DNA from: an uncultured SAR116 cluster alpha proteobacterium
GTDB lineage: Bacteria; Pseudomonadota; Alphaproteobacteria; Puniceispirillales; GCA-002684695
DNA: 43,292 bases
Direction of reading: 5' to 3'
Assembly (NCBI GenBank): GCA_902522415.1
Contig: CABYVI010000010.1
Coordinates: 1-43,292, forward strand
The notes beneath the pieces were generated by a model, which had not been told where the DNA came from, made no database searches, and saw nothing but the letters and a program-made list of their open reading frames with translations. Below are positions 16,883 through 25,950 of this stretch, piece after piece. Each line of letters starts with the position of its first letter. The first letter of the stretch is position 1. The position numbers and the translations under genes were made by a program.

Positions 16883-18106
16883 ATGACAGAGCTCTTTTTA
16901 AAACAAATTTTTAATTTACCCAAATTTTTTGCAAATAAAGATTTTATAAAAATTTTTGATAAAATTTTTAAAGCTGGAGGTGAGGTTGCCTTGGTCGGTG
17001 GGGTAGTTAGAAGTATTCTACTTAACGAAGATTTGGCAAATGAGCAATTATCTTTCGATTTAGCTACAAACTTGAATTCTAAAAAGCTCATCGAAATATT
17101 TGGGGATCAAATAAAATTTAGTGAAGAAGGTTTGAAGCATGGGACTGTAATTATCAAAAATAATAATTTTATTTTTGAAGTGACAACTTTGAGAGTGGAC
17201 ACTAAGTCAACAGGAAGATATTCAGCTGTAATTTTTCAAAATAATTGGAAAGAAGATTCAGCTAGAAGAGATTTAACAATAAATTCAATTTATTTAGATT
17301 TTAATGGAAAAATTTATGATCCCAATAACGGGATTAGAGATCTTATGATAGGTAATGTTGAATTTATAGGTAACATTGAAGAGAGACTTAAGGAAGATTA
17401 TTTGAGATTAATTAGATATGTTAGATTTTTTTCAAAATACTCAAAACTTAAAATTACTAATAATAAAATATTGATTTTGAAACAATACTCTCACAAAGTT
17501 AAAACTCTTTCTCGAGAAAGAGTGATAGATGAAAGTCGAAGAATTTTTTCACAAACAATCAAAAATTCATATATTGCTGCTGAAATTATGAGGAAAACGG
17601 ATTTAGATATCGCATGCTATGGTGAGAAATTTGATTTGGCAAAATTGCATGAATTAAAAGAATTAAATATCGAAATCAATTGGATACAAAAAGTAGCAAT
17701 TCTATTTAATAATAAAATTAAAAATATTAGTCTATCGAGAAACTTTCCAGTTTCATCTTTAGAAAGAAAAATATTTAATAATCTTAAATGTAGGTTTACC
17801 AAAGAAATTATAAATTCTTTATTATCTAATCAATGGCAAAAGCATGTATATTTTTTAGGTGTTGATGTTGGAATAAAACTTTTAATGTCCATTGATTTAT
17901 CCGAGAAAATTAAGAAAAGATACTATGATATTATCAATTTTAAGACACCAAAGTTTCCTTTAAATGGCAACGATTTAATTAAAAGAGGTTTTAAAGAAGG
18001 TAAAGAAATTGGGAAAAACTTAAATAGAATTGAAAAAAAATGGGTCAACTCAAATTTTATACTTACAAAAAATGAACTTCTAGATGAAATTAGAATTGAA
18101 ACTTAA
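16883..18106 (+). CDS. cca: CCA tRNA nucleotidyltransferase/poly(A) polymerase family, with altered catalytic motif
   Basis: A 407-residue class II nucleotidyltransferase, expected to add CCA to tRNA 3' ends. Seen: ALVGGVVRSILL (about 36–47), LSFDLATNLNSKKL, EEGLKHGTVIIKNN, FEVTTLRVDTKSTGR, EDSARRDLTINSIYLDFNGKIYDP (about 131–154), and EERLKEDYLRLIRYVRF (head-domain end and the ERL/DYLR neck). Two conserved acids are missing: GGxVRD is GGVVRS, and the metal-binding DxD before LAT is SFD, so its first Asp is Ser. RRDxTxN is intact. The C-terminal half is Lys-rich and diverged. It is 14 bp after the small membrane protein. It may be an active variant with displaced ligands, or have a changed role. 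Confidence 0.85.
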   Translation: MTELFLKQIFNLPKFFANKDFIKIFDKIFKAGGEVALVGGVVRSILLNEDLANEQLSFDLATNLNSKKLIEIFGDQIKFSEEGLKHGTVIIKNNNFIFEVTTLRVDTKSTGRYSAVIFQNNWKEDSARRDLTINSIYLDFNGKIYDPNNGIRDLMIGNVEFIGNIEERLKEDYLRLIRYVRFFSKYSKLKITNNKILILKQYSHKVKTLSRERVIDESRRIFSQTIKNSYIAAEIMRKTDLDIACYGEKFDLAKLHELKELNIEINWIQKVAILFNNKIKNISLSRNFPVSSLERKIFNNLKCRFTKEIINSLLSNQWQKHVYFLGVDVGIKLLMSIDLSEKIKKRYYDIINFKTPKFPLNGNDLIKRGFKEGKEIGKNLNRIEKKWVNSNFILTKNELLDEIRIET

Positions 18107-18146
18107 TTGATACTAAAGCCAATAAAATAAAGATAATTAGATAAAA

Positions 18147-18992
18147 ATGACAATTAAAGAATATATAGCAACTGATGAAAATAAGATTGTAGCAGAAAAA
18201 TGGTTCACTCATTTAAGAGATATGATCTGCAAGGAATTTGAGCAAATAGAAAATTCAAATTCAAATAAAAATTCCTTTAAAATTACTAATTGGAATAGAG
18301 ATGGTGGTGGAGGAGGAAAAATGAGTATTATGAAAGGTGATGTATTTGAAAAAGTTGGGGTAAATATATCAACTGTTCATGGAAAATTTACGGAAAGTTT
18401 CAGATCAAAAATACCAGGTACCGAAAAAGATGGAAACTTTTGGGCAAGTGGCATTTCTGTGGTTTCACACCCTAAAAACCCATTTGTTCCTGCTGCTCAT
18501 ATGAATACTAGATTGATTGTAACTTCAAAAACTTGGTTTGGTGGTGGTGGAGATATAACCCCTATGAAATCATCACCTAAAATGTCAAACATATTTCATG
18601 AAGATTTGAAAAAAACTTGCAACAGACATGATGAAAAATATTATGGTAAATTTAAAGCGTGGGCAGACGAGTATTTTTTTATAAAACATCGTAATGAAAC
18701 CAGAGGAGATGGAGGTATTTTTTTTGATTATATAAACACAGGTTTTTGGGATAAAGATTTTAATTTTGTAAAGGATGTTGGTAATACTTTTCTAACATCA
18801 TACTCTAAAATTATTAGGAAGACAAAAAATTTACCCTGGAATTCAAAAGACAGAGAAGATCAATTGGTCAAAAGAGGTAGGTATGCAGAATTTAATTTGT
18901 TATATGATAGAGGGACACTTTTTGGTTTGAAAACAGGAGGTAATACCGATGCTATTTTGATGAGTTTACCCCCTGTTGTAAAATGGTCTTAA
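18147..18992 (+). CDS. hemF: Oxygen-dependent coproporphyrinogen III oxidase
   Basis: A 281-residue HemF that converts coproporphyrinogen III to protoporphyrinogen IX with O2, in the cytoplasm. Motifs: NWNRDGGGGGKMSIM, GVNISTVHGKF, FWASGISVVSHPKNPFVPAAHMNTRLI (the family core), TWFGGGGDITPM, and the C-terminal GRYAEFNLLYDRGTLFGLKTGGNTDAILMSLPP substrate segment. The length is slightly short of the E. coli enzyme (299). It lies 40 bp after the CCA transferase and upstream of petABC, where its product feeds heme for cytochromes b and c1. This use of O2 fits an aerobic surface-ocean lifestyle. Confidence 0.95.
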   Translation: MTIKEYIATDENKIVAEKWFTHLRDMICKEFEQIENSNSNKNSFKITNWNRDGGGGGKMSIMKGDVFEKVGVNISTVHGKFTESFRSKIPGTEKDGNFWASGISVVSHPKNPFVPAAHMNTRLIVTSKTWFGGGGDITPMKSSPKMSNIFHEDLKKTCNRHDEKYYGKFKAWADEYFFIKHRNETRGDGGIFFDYINTGFWDKDFNFVKDVGNTFLTSYSKIIRKTKNLPWNSKDREDQLVKRGRYAEFNLLYDRGTLFGLKTGGNTDAILMSLPPVVKWS

Positions 18993-19064
18993 AATACCTA
19001 ATGTTATAAATTAATAATTGATCAGAAAAAATGATTTTTACGGAAATAAGTCCTTGCACCTTTA

Positions 19065-19092
19065 TTGAAATTATCGCAAAAAGAGTTAGATT
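19065..19092 (+). promoter_or_regulatory. Possible promoter of petABC
   Basis: TTGAAA (19065–19070) and TAGATT (19087–19092) are separated by 16 bp and lie about 35 bp before the GTG start of the Rieske gene, within the 134-bp hemF–petA gap. The match to sigma-70 hexamers is partial (five of six and four of six), so this is a suggestion only. Confidence 0.25.
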
Positions 19093-19126
19093 ACGATGTA
19101 CTGAGTTTATGTTAAGGATTATTTAA

Positions 19127-19648
19127 GTGAGTAAAAAGAAAACAAGAAGAGATTTTATTGTTATAGCTTCTTATTCTATGGGGGCTGTCGGTGCTGGAGC
19201 TGCAATTTGGCCAATAATAAATCAGATGAATCCAGCAGCTGATACTCTAGCAATGGCTTCTACAGAAGTTAACATTGGAGCACTAGAAATTGGTCAGGCT
19301 TTAACAGTTAAATGGAGAGGAAAACCTGTTTTTATTAGAAGAAGAACTGAGGATGAGATCAATGAAACTAGAAATGTTGCTATTGATACACTTAGAGACC
19401 CTCAATCCGATGAAGAAAGAGTTCAAAAAGATGAATGGCTTATTGTTATGGGGGTATGTACACATCTAGGTTGTGTTCCACTGGGTCAAAAAATTGGAGA
19501 TGGAAAAGGTGATTATGGTGGTTGGTTCTGTCCCTGTCATGGATCTCATTATGATGCTTCGGGAAGAATAAGAAAGGGACCTGCACCTCAGAACCTTGAA
19601 ATCCCCCCATATAGTTTTATTTCAGATAGTGTACTAAAAATTGGTTAA
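19127..19648 (+). CDS. petA: Ubiquinol–cytochrome c reductase, Rieske iron–sulfur subunit
   Basis: A 173-residue Rieske protein of the bc1 complex. It starts at GTG 19127, supported by AAGGA at 19114–19118. A twin-arginine motif TRRDFIVIA (6–14) precedes one membrane anchor ([18 protein letters not shown]), which is kept rather than cleaved. The soluble domain carries the 2Fe–2S ligands in CTHLGC (about 112–117) and CPCHGSHYD (about 132–140), with [12 protein letters not shown] as the closing proline loop. It takes electrons from ubiquinol and passes them to cytochrome c1 on the periplasmic side. petB follows after 12 bp. Confidence 0.96.
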   Translation: MSKKKTRRDFIVIASYSMGAVGAGAAIWPIINQMNPAADTLAMASTEVNIGALEIGQALTVKWRGKPVFIRRRTEDEINETRNVAIDTLRDPQSDEERVQKDEWLIVMGVCTHLGCVPLGQKIGDGKGDYGGWFCPCHGSHYDASGRIRKGPAPQNLEIPPYSFISDSVLKIG

Positions 19649-19660
19649 TCAAGGTGAAAA

Positions 19661-20929
19661 ATGAAAAGTTCAATTCCAAAATCACAATTTAAAAATCCAG
19701 TAATTAATTGGATTGACACTAGGCTTCCAATCTTTACTGCAGTAAACGAAGCCGTTGGTACTGAGCATCCTACACCGAAAAATTTGAATTATTGGTGGAA
19801 TTTTGGCTCTCTTGCAGGTGTTACTTTAGTTATAATGATAATTACTGGTATTGCTCTAGCAATGAACTATACAGCGCATGTTGATCATGCTTTTGATTCA
19901 GTAGAAAGAATAATGAGAGACGTAAATGGTGGTTGGCTCATTCGATATATTCATATGAATGGAGCAAGCTTCTTTTTTATTGTTGTTTATATTCATATGG
20001 CTAGAAGTTTATATTATGGATCTTATAAGGCACCGCGAGAGTTATTGTGGATTTTAGGAGTTGTCATTTATCTACTGATGATGGCAACAGCTTTTTTAGG
20101 TTATACACTACCTTGGGGTCAAATGAGTTTTTGGGGCGCAACTGTAATAACTAATTTCTTTAGTGTCATACCTTTTGTAGGTGAGCCAATTGTTAACTGG
20201 TTATTAGGTGGTTATACTGTAGATAATCCTACACTTAATAGATTTTATGCACTTCATTATTTACTTCCTTTTGTAATCGCTGGTGTGATACTTTTACATA
20301 TTGTTGCATTACATAGATTTGGATCTAATAATCCTCTTGGTATAGATATTAAGAGTGATAAGGATATGATACCATTTCATCCTTATTATACCATAAAAGA
20401 TTTTTTTGGTCTTGCGGTATTCCTTGCTGTGTTTTGCGTTTTTGTTTTTTTCTTACCGAATTTTTTAGGCCATCCTGATAATTACGTACCAGCTGATCCA
20501 ATGTCAACACCTGCTCATATCGTTCCTGAATGGTACTTGTCTCCATTTTATGCAATACTTAGAGCTGTTCCTGATAAGCTTCTTGGAGTATTGGCTATGT
20601 TTGGTGCTATTGGTATATTGTTCATATTACCATGGCTTGACAGATCTCCAGTTAGAAGTGCTCATTACAGACCTATGTACAAAATATTCTACATAATTTT
20701 TATAATTAATATGTTAGGTCTTGGATATTTAGGTGTTCAAAATCCAGAGGGTATTTATATTTTACTTGGTAGAGTTTGTACTGCTTGGTATTTCATACAT
20801 TTTTTAGTTGTAATGCCCTTATTAAACATTATCGAAACGCCTATGGCTTTACCTAAATCGGTAAGTGACCCAATATTTTCAAGCGGTTCCTCTGGCATGG
20901 CACCAGCCGCACGTAGGAGTAAGAAATAA
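19661..20929 (+). CDS. petB: Ubiquinol–cytochrome c reductase, cytochrome b
   Basis: A 422-residue integral membrane protein, a full-length cytochrome b with eight predicted helices. It has paired heme histidines in helix B ([27 protein letters not shown]) and helix D ([24 protein letters not shown]). [14 protein letters not shown] is the cd1 region of the quinol-oxidation site, and [16 protein letters not shown] is the Qo-site PEWY motif. It holds hemes bL and bH and both quinone sites. GGTGA-like AAGGTGA lies before the start. Its stop and the start of petC share one base (TAATG at 20927–20931), indicating coupled translation. Confidence 0.97.
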   Translation: MKSSIPKSQFKNPVINWIDTRLPIFTAVNEAVGTEHPTPKNLNYWWNFGSLAGVTLVIMIITGIALAMNYTAHVDHAFDSVERIMRDVNGGWLIRYIHMNGASFFFIVVYIHMARSLYYGSYKAPRELLWILGVVIYLLMMATAFLGYTLPWGQMSFWGATVITNFFSVIPFVGEPIVNWLLGGYTVDNPTLNRFYALHYLLPFVIAGVILLHIVALHRFGSNNPLGIDIKSDKDMIPFHPYYTIKDFFGLAVFLAVFCVFVFFLPNFLGHPDNYVPADPMSTPAHIVPEWYLSPFYAILRAVPDKLLGVLAMFGAIGILFILPWLDRSPVRSAHYRPMYKIFYIIFIINMLGLGYLGVQNPEGIYILLGRVCTAWYFIHFLVVMPLLNIIETPMALPKSVSDPIFSSGSSGMAPAARRSKK

Positions 20930-21693
20930 TGTATAAGTATTTTATATTTATAGTTTTATGTTTCCTACCAATTCAATCCTTTTCAGCCGGTCCATCTATC
21001 AAGGGTGAAACTATAGATTGGGGTTTTAATGGACCCTTTGGTAAATTTAACAAATCTTCGTTACAAAGAGGATTGCAAGTTTATACTGAAGTATGCTCAA
21101 GCTGTCATTCATTAAAATATATTGCTTATAGAAATTTGTCTGATCTTGGTTATAACAAATCTGAAATAAAAGCTTTTGCTTCAACCTTTACTGTTACTGA
21201 TGGACCAAACGATGATGGCGAAATGTTTGAACGTCCTGGAATGCCTGCTGACCATTTCGTATCTCCATATCCTAATATGAACGCTGCTCGTGCTGCTAAT
21301 GGTGGTGCTTATCCACCTGATCTTTCATTGATTACTAAAGCCAGAGGTGGGGGTGCAGATTATCTATATTCATTGCTTATAGGTTATAAAAAACCACCAG
21401 AAAATTTAGAAGTTAGGGAAGGTCTTTATTATAATAAATATTATAGTGGAAATTTAATTGCTATGCCTCAACCTTTGTATGGAGAGGATGTCACATATGC
21501 TGATGGCACAAATGCCAGTATTGAGCAAATGGCTTCTGATGTTACAGAATTTTTAGCTTGGGCTGCTGAACCTGAAATGGAAGTGAGAAAAAGAACAGGA
21601 ATAGCTGCTATAACTTTTTTGTTAATAATGGCAGTTTTATCCTATATTGCAAAACAGCAGATTTGGGCCAACGTTAAGAAAAAACAGGCTTAA
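20929..21693 (+). CDS. petC: Ubiquinol–cytochrome c reductase, cytochrome c1
   Basis: A 254-residue c-type cytochrome. The signal peptide (about 1–20, YFIFIVLCFLPIQSFSA) is followed by WGFNGPFGKF, the heme-attachment motif CSSCHS (Cys56–Cys59–His60), YRNLSDLGYNKSE, PYPNMNAARAANGGAYPPDLSLI, the Met-ligand region LIAMPQPLYGEDV, and a C-terminal anchor helix (AAITFLLIMAVLSYIA) before KKKQA. It accepts electrons from the Rieske protein and hands them to soluble cytochrome c in the periplasm. It is last in petABC and converges with ychF 3 bp away, with no clear terminator between. Confidence 0.96.
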   Translation: MYKYFIFIVLCFLPIQSFSAGPSIKGETIDWGFNGPFGKFNKSSLQRGLQVYTEVCSSCHSLKYIAYRNLSDLGYNKSEIKAFASTFTVTDGPNDDGEMFERPGMPADHFVSPYPNMNAARAANGGAYPPDLSLITKARGGGADYLYSLLIGYKKPPENLEVREGLYYNKYYSGNLIAMPQPLYGEDVTYADGTNASIEQMASDVTEFLAWAAEPEMEVRKRTGIAAITFLLIMAVLSYIAKQQIWANVKKKQA

Positions 21694-21696
21694 AAT

Positions 21697-22797
21697 TTAA
21701 ACATTAAATCTGAAATTAAATATATCTCCATCTTTTACTAAATAATCTGAGCCTTCAACCCGCATTTTGCCGGCATCTTTTGCACCATTTTCGCCTTTAA
21801 AGTTAATATAATCTGAATATGAAATTGTTTCAGCCCTTATAAAACCTTTTTCAAAATCTGTATGAATTTTTCCTGCCGCTTGAGGCGCTTTTGATCCACT
21901 AACAGTTGTCCACCCGTGAGCCTCCTTAGGCCCAACCGTAAAAAATGATATTAAATCTAAAAGATTATAACCAGATCTAATTAATCGATTGAGAGTAGGT
22001 TCTTTTAATCCTATTGAACTTAAATATTCATCACTTTCAGTTTTTTCTAATAAAGATAATTCTTGTTCTATTTGTGCACTAACAAAGGTATAACCACAGT
22101 TATCCAACTTAGCCTTTCTCAATACAGCTTCAGAATAATTATTTCCACTTACTATCTCACTTTCAGATAAATTACACACATATAGAATTGGCTTTACAGT
22201 AATTAAATTTAACTCACGAATTAAATCATTTTCATCTTTATTGAGAGATTCAATTTTTCTAGCTGCAATTCCATTTGACATTTCAATATAAATTTTTTCT
22301 ATTAGTGATAATTTTATTTTAGCCTCTTTATCATTTCCTCTTATTTTTTTTTCTAAATTATTTCTCTGTTTTTCAAGGCTTTCAATATCAGAGAGAAGAA
22401 GCTCCGTTTCAATAATTTCTAAATCCCTAACAGGATCAATTGAACCCTCTACATGCGTTATATTTTCATCTTCAAAGCATCTTACAACATGTGCAATCGC
22501 GTCAACTTCACGTATGTGTCCCAGAAATTGATTTCCCAATCCTTCGCCTTTAGACGCATCCTTGACAAGGCCTGCAATATCTACAAATTCAAGTTGTGAA
22601 TAAATTGTTTTTGCTGAATTAGCTATTTTTGCCAATTTGTCTAACCTATTATCAGGTACTGGAACTCTTCCAGTATTAGGTTCGATTGTACAAAAAGGAT
22701 AGTTTGCCGCTTCTGCTTGGCTAGTTTTAGTTAAGGCATTAAATAATGTTGATTTCCCAACATTAGGCATGCCTATAATTCCACAATTAAAACCCAT
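21697..22797 (-). CDS. ychF: Redox-regulated ATPase/GTPase YchF
   Basis: A 366-residue Obg-family P-loop protein (OLA1/YchF). Seen: GMPNVGKSTLFNALT (P-loop, 8–22), ANYPFCTIEPNTG (switch), FVDIAGLVKDASKGEGLGNQFL (Walker B and switch II), a coiled-coil insertion (about 130–175), and a C-terminal TGS domain beginning LISFFTVGPKEAHGWTV with KIHTDFEKGFIRAE. It binds ribosomes and prefers ATP in studied homologues. The pth stop lies 2 bp upstream, so it is the last gene of a leftward run with rplY and pth, the usual alphaproteobacterial order. Confidence 0.96.
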   Translation of the reverse strand: MGFNCGIIGMPNVGKSTLFNALTKTSQAEAANYPFCTIEPNTGRVPVPDNRLDKLAKIANSAKTIYSQLEFVDIAGLVKDASKGEGLGNQFLGHIREVDAIAHVVRCFEDENITHVEGSIDPVRDLEIIETELLLSDIESLEKQRNNLEKKIRGNDKEAKIKLSLIEKIYIEMSNGIAARKIESLNKDENDLIRELNLITVKPILYVCNLSESEIVSGNNYSEAVLRKAKLDNCGYTFVSAQIEQELSLLEKTESDEYLSSIGLKEPTLNRLIRSGYNLLDLISFFTVGPKEAHGWTTVSGSKAPQAAGKIHTDFEKGFIRAETISYSDYINFKGENGAKDAGKMRVEGSDYLVKDGDIFNFRFNV

Positions 22798-22799
22798 AA

Positions 22800-23387
22800 C
22801 TAATCACTTTTTTTATTATTATTAGTATTAATTGCAACCTTATTCATAAATTCTATGCCCCCATCTTTATATATATAATCAATTTCATCTACCATGATTT
22901 TTAATAAGTCATTTAACCAATTATTAAAATCGTCTTTATGAAATGGCGATAAGACCCACTTTGATGGAGGAATATTATGCATGGGTCTTCCTATACCAAT
23001 TCTTACACGATAAAAGTTTTGACCTATATGATTGATAATATCTCTCACCCCATTATGACCACCATGGCCTCCACCAAATTTTAGTTTGATTTTTCCTTTA
23101 TCTAAATCAATTTCGTCATGCCATACAATAACTGATGAGGGTTCAATGGAAAAATAGTCCATAATTGAAGTTACGCATCTTCCCGAGGCATTCATGAAAG
23201 TTTGAGGTTTTAATAAGATAGTTTTTTCATTATTTTTTGAGAATTTATAGTAATATCCGTTAAATTTTTCTTTACAATTGATAACATCATACTTGCTTAT
23301 AATACTATCTATAACCATAAAACCAACATTATGTCGGTGTAATTCACACTCTTTACCAGGGTTTCCCAGCCCTACATGTAAAAACAT
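22800..23387 (-). CDS. pth: Peptidyl-tRNA hydrolase
   Basis: A 195-residue enzyme that recycles peptidyl-tRNA by cleaving the ester between peptide and tRNA. Family marks: VGLGNPGKECELHRHNVGFMVID (with Asn9 and catalytic His19), LLKPQTFMNASG (61–71 area), VIVWHDEIDLDKGKIKLKFGGGHGGHNGVRDI (Asp and His-bearing loop) and FYRVRIGIGRP. The length is typical. It lies between rplY (17 bp) and ychF (2 bp), the common bacterial translation-linked cluster. Confidence 0.95.
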   Translation of the reverse strand: MFLHVGLGNPGKECELHRHNVGFMVIDSIISKYDVINCKEKFNGYYYKFSKNNEKTILLKPQTFMNASGRCVTSIMDYFSIEPSSVIVWHDEIDLDKGKIKLKFGGGHGGHNGVRDIINHIGQNFYRVRIGIGRPMHNIPPSKWVLSPFHKDDFNNWLNDLLKIMVDEIDYIYKDGGIEFMNKVAINTNNNKKSD

Positions 23388-23404
23388 ATTAACAAAATTA
23401 TTTA

Positions 23405-24070
23405 TTAATTTTCAGTATTATTATCTTTAGATTCACTTTCAGTATCAGAATCCTCATCAGTTTCATCACTTGCTTCTGTTTCTTCAACTGAGCTCTCAGC
23501 CATCTTTGTTGGAGCAGCAATGGTAGCAATTGTAAAATCTCTATCGGTTATTGTAGGCTTTACTCCTTCAGGCAGATTAACTGAACTGATATGAATTGAA
23601 TCTCCTACAACAAGTCCTTCAAGGCTAATTTCAATTTTTTCTGGGATATTATCAGCAGGACACTCCAATTCTAATTCAAACCTAACTGTATTTAAAACAC
23701 CTCCTGTTTTTAAACCAGGAGATAGATCCTCATTAATAAATGAAACAGGAACAGATACATTGATATTTGATCCTTTACCGATTCTAAGAAAATCGACATG
23801 GAGAGGATTTTCTGAAACTGGATGGAATTGAATATCTCTTGTTAGAACTGTATTCGCTTTACCTTCAACAGAAATATCTAGTAACCTACTAAAAATTCCT
23901 GATTGGTTCATAAGTTTTCTATATTCACTTTCTTCAATATCAATTGAGATTGTGTCTTTTTTCTCACCATATATAATTGCAGGAATTCTCCCAGCTCTTC
24001 TTGCAGCTCTAGCGGAACCTTTCCCAGTATTACTTCTTACATTTGCATTTAATATTGTATTATCTGACAC
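23405..24070 (-). CDS. rplY: Large ribosomal subunit protein L25 (CTC type)
   Basis: A 221-residue L25/TL5/CTC-type protein. The N-terminal 5S rRNA-binding domain (GKGSARAARRAGRIPAIIYG, and VLTRDIQFHPVSENPLHVDFLRI) is followed by the C-terminal beta domain (NINVSVPVSFINEDLSPGLKTGGVLN), ending in a very acidic tail (SSVEETEASDETDEDSDTES) of about 30 residues. It starts at GTG 24070 with AGGAG nine bases before. Binding to 5S rRNA on the large subunit is the known role. It lies 113 bp after prs and before pth. The acidic tail is longer than in short L25 proteins but common in alphaproteobacteria. Confidence 0.94.
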   Translation of the reverse strand: MSDNTILNANVRSNTGKGSARAARRAGRIPAIIYGEKKDTISIDIEESEYRKLMNQSGIFSRLLDISVEGKANTVLTRDIQFHPVSENPLHVDFLRIGKGSNINVSVPVSFINEDLSPGLKTGGVLNTVRFELELECPADNIPEKIEISLEGLVVGDSIHISSVNLPEGVKPTITDRDFTIATIAAPTKMAESSVEETEASDETDEDSDTESESKDNNTEN

Positions 24071-24183
24071 AATTTTCTCCTAGAGTTTCATATTTACAAC
24101 AATAAAAAATCTTTTATACAAATTTACTCAAAATTGCTACAAAAAAGTAATATTAATAATTAAAATAATAATTTTTGATTGCT

Positions 24184-25116
24184 TTAATCAAATAGAGAAG
24201 AAACTGATCTTTCCATATGAATTCTTTTGACTGCTTCACCTAGTAGTGGGGCTATAGAGATATGCTTTACATTTTTGGCTACACGAAAAGCTTCAGTTGC
24301 AGCAATACTGTCAGTGGTTACAAGAGAGTTAAGTGGTGATGAAGCAACTCTTGCTACAGCACCTCCTGAAAGAACACCATGAGTTACATATGCATCTACG
24401 GTTAATGCTCCAGATTCTATTAGAGTTTCCGCTGCATTACATAATGTACCACCAGAATCAACGATATCATCAACTAATAAACAATTTCTACCTTTTACTT
24501 CACCAATTATATTCATGACCTCGGATTGTCCAGGTGCTTCTCTTCTTTTATCTATTATTGCTAAATCTGTATTCAATTTTTTTGCTACTGACCTAGCTCT
24601 CAAAACACCTCCTACATCAGGAGCAATTATACATAAATCTTTTGGATTATAATTCTTTAAAATATTTTCTATAAATACTGGTACAGCGAATAAATTATCA
24701 GTTGGAATATCAAAGAAACCTTGAATTTGGGCAGCATGTAGATCTATCGTAAGAACTCTATCCGCTCCAGCAACTGTAATTAAATTTGCAACGAGTTTTG
24801 CAGAAATTGGAGTTCTAGGACCTGATTTTCTATCTTGTCTTGCATATCCAAAATAAGGAATAACAGCTGTTATTCTTCTGGCCGAACCTCTTCTCAGTGC
24901 ATCAATTGTAACTAATAATTCCATTAAATTATCATTTGCAGGATATGAAGTTGACTGAATTATAAAAGTATCTTCCCCCCTTACATTTTCCTGTATCTCG
25001 ACAAATACCTCCATATCAGAAAATCGTCTTACTAAAGCTTTTGTTAAAGGTTGATTTAAATAGGCAGAAATGCCTTCTGCAAGCGGTTGATTGGAATTAC
25101 AAGAAACAATTTTCAT
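24184..25116 (-). CDS. prs: Ribose-phosphate pyrophosphokinase
   Basis: A 310-residue class I PRPP synthetase that transfers pyrophosphate from ATP to ribose 5-phosphate. Seen: [16 protein letters not shown] (flexible N-terminal substrate region), [26 protein letters not shown] (catalytic and ATP region), [21 protein letters not shown] (the family signature), [17 protein letters not shown], and the PRPP loop [14 protein letters not shown]. Length typical (about 315). It follows pgeF after 40 bp and precedes rplY, in a leftward run typical of the group. PRPP feeds nucleotide, His and Trp synthesis. Confidence 0.97.
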   Translation of the reverse strand: MKIVSCNSNQPLAEGISAYLNQPLTKALVRRFSDMEVFVEIQENVRGEDTFIIQSTSYPANDNLMELLVTIDALRRGSARRITAVIPYFGYARQDRKSGPRTPISAKLVANLITVAGADRVLTIDLHAAQIQGFFDIPTDNLFAVPVFIENILKNYNPKDLCIIAPDVGGVLRARSVAKKLNTDLAIIDKRREAPGQSEVMNIIGEVKGRNCLLVDDIVDSGGTLCNAAETLIESGALTVDAYVTHGVLSGGAVARVASSPLNSLVTTDSIAATEAFRVAKNVKHISIAPLLGEAVKRIHMERSVSSLFD

Positions 25117-25156
25117 TTAATAACCTAGTCAAATTATTAATTTGATAGCAACCACT

Positions 25157-25948
25157 TTAACTTGAAGCAAGGAAATTTTTATTTTTTTTTTCTGAAAAAA
25201 GACCAATAATATTTATCATCCTGCCAGTAATAAAATTATTTTTTTTTGTTTCATATCTATAGCTAAAAAACTTATCAGGATTTTTACACGTGTCCTCTGA
25301 TAAACAGTAAATATTTTGCAGACCGTTCCTCTCCATTCTATTTTTTAAATAACCTGGTAAGTTAAAAAAGTAACAGTTATTTGTATAAGAAAAAAAATAG
25401 TGACTCGCCTCATCTTTTTTAATTGCATATTCAATCATATCATTTTTTACTTCAAATGATTCTTTGCTTATGCAAGGCCCTATCACTGTATATATATTTT
25501 CTAAGTTGGATCCATTTAACCTAAATTTATCAATAAGGTTGTCAATAACGCCACTCAAAGACCCACGCCAACCGGCATGTGCTGCTCCAATAATATTATT
25601 TATTGGGTCTGCCATAAGAATTGGTGCACAATCTGCTGTAGTTATAGAAATTGGCAAATCATATGTTTTGCATATGATTCCATCGGCTTCAACTATTTCT
25701 AAAGAATCAATAAAGTCTTCAGCATTTACTATTCTATTCCCATGTATTTGCTTTATAAAAAAATCATTTTTAAAGCCTAATTCATTAAGAATCTTTTTTT
25801 TGTTTCTGATAACATTATTTTCTTTATCACCAACAAAAAAACTACAGTTTAGAGAGTTCCAAGGGTATGGACTTACCCCACCAGATCTAATGCTAAATGC
25901 ATGTCTAATATTTTTGAAATTTAAAAAATTAGACTGAACTATAGACAT
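25157..25948 (-). CDS. pgeF: PgeF/YfiH-family purine nucleoside phosphorylase or laccase-domain protein
   Basis: A 263-residue protein of the YfiH/DUF152 (laccase-domain, CNF1-like fold) family. Marks: HAFSIRSGGVSPYPWNSLN, FFIKQIHGNRIVNAE (His ligand), DLPISITTADCAPILM (Cys), GAAHAGWRGSLSGVIDN (His and Arg), VIGPCISKESFEV, and the C-terminal CLSEDTCKNPDKFFSYR. The Cys–His–His set binds zinc or copper. Studied members act as multi-substrate purine nucleoside phosphorylases or hydrolases, or as LD-bond editing factors in cell wall synthesis. Its start is 2 bp after midA, a conserved pairing. Confidence 0.93.
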   Translation of the reverse strand: MSIVQSNFLNFKNIRHAFSIRSGGVSPYPWNSLNCSFFVGDKENNVIRNKKKILNELGFKNDFFIKQIHGNRIVNAEDFIDSLEIVEADGIICKTYDLPISITTADCAPILMADPINNIIGAAHAGWRGSLSGVIDNLIDKFRLNGSNLENIYTVIGPCISKESFEVKNDMIEYAIKKDEASHYFFSYTNNCYFFNLPGYLKNRMERNGLQNIYCLSEDTCKNPDKFFSYRYETKKNNFITGRMINIIGLFSEKKNKNFLASS

Positions 25949-25950
25949 TT

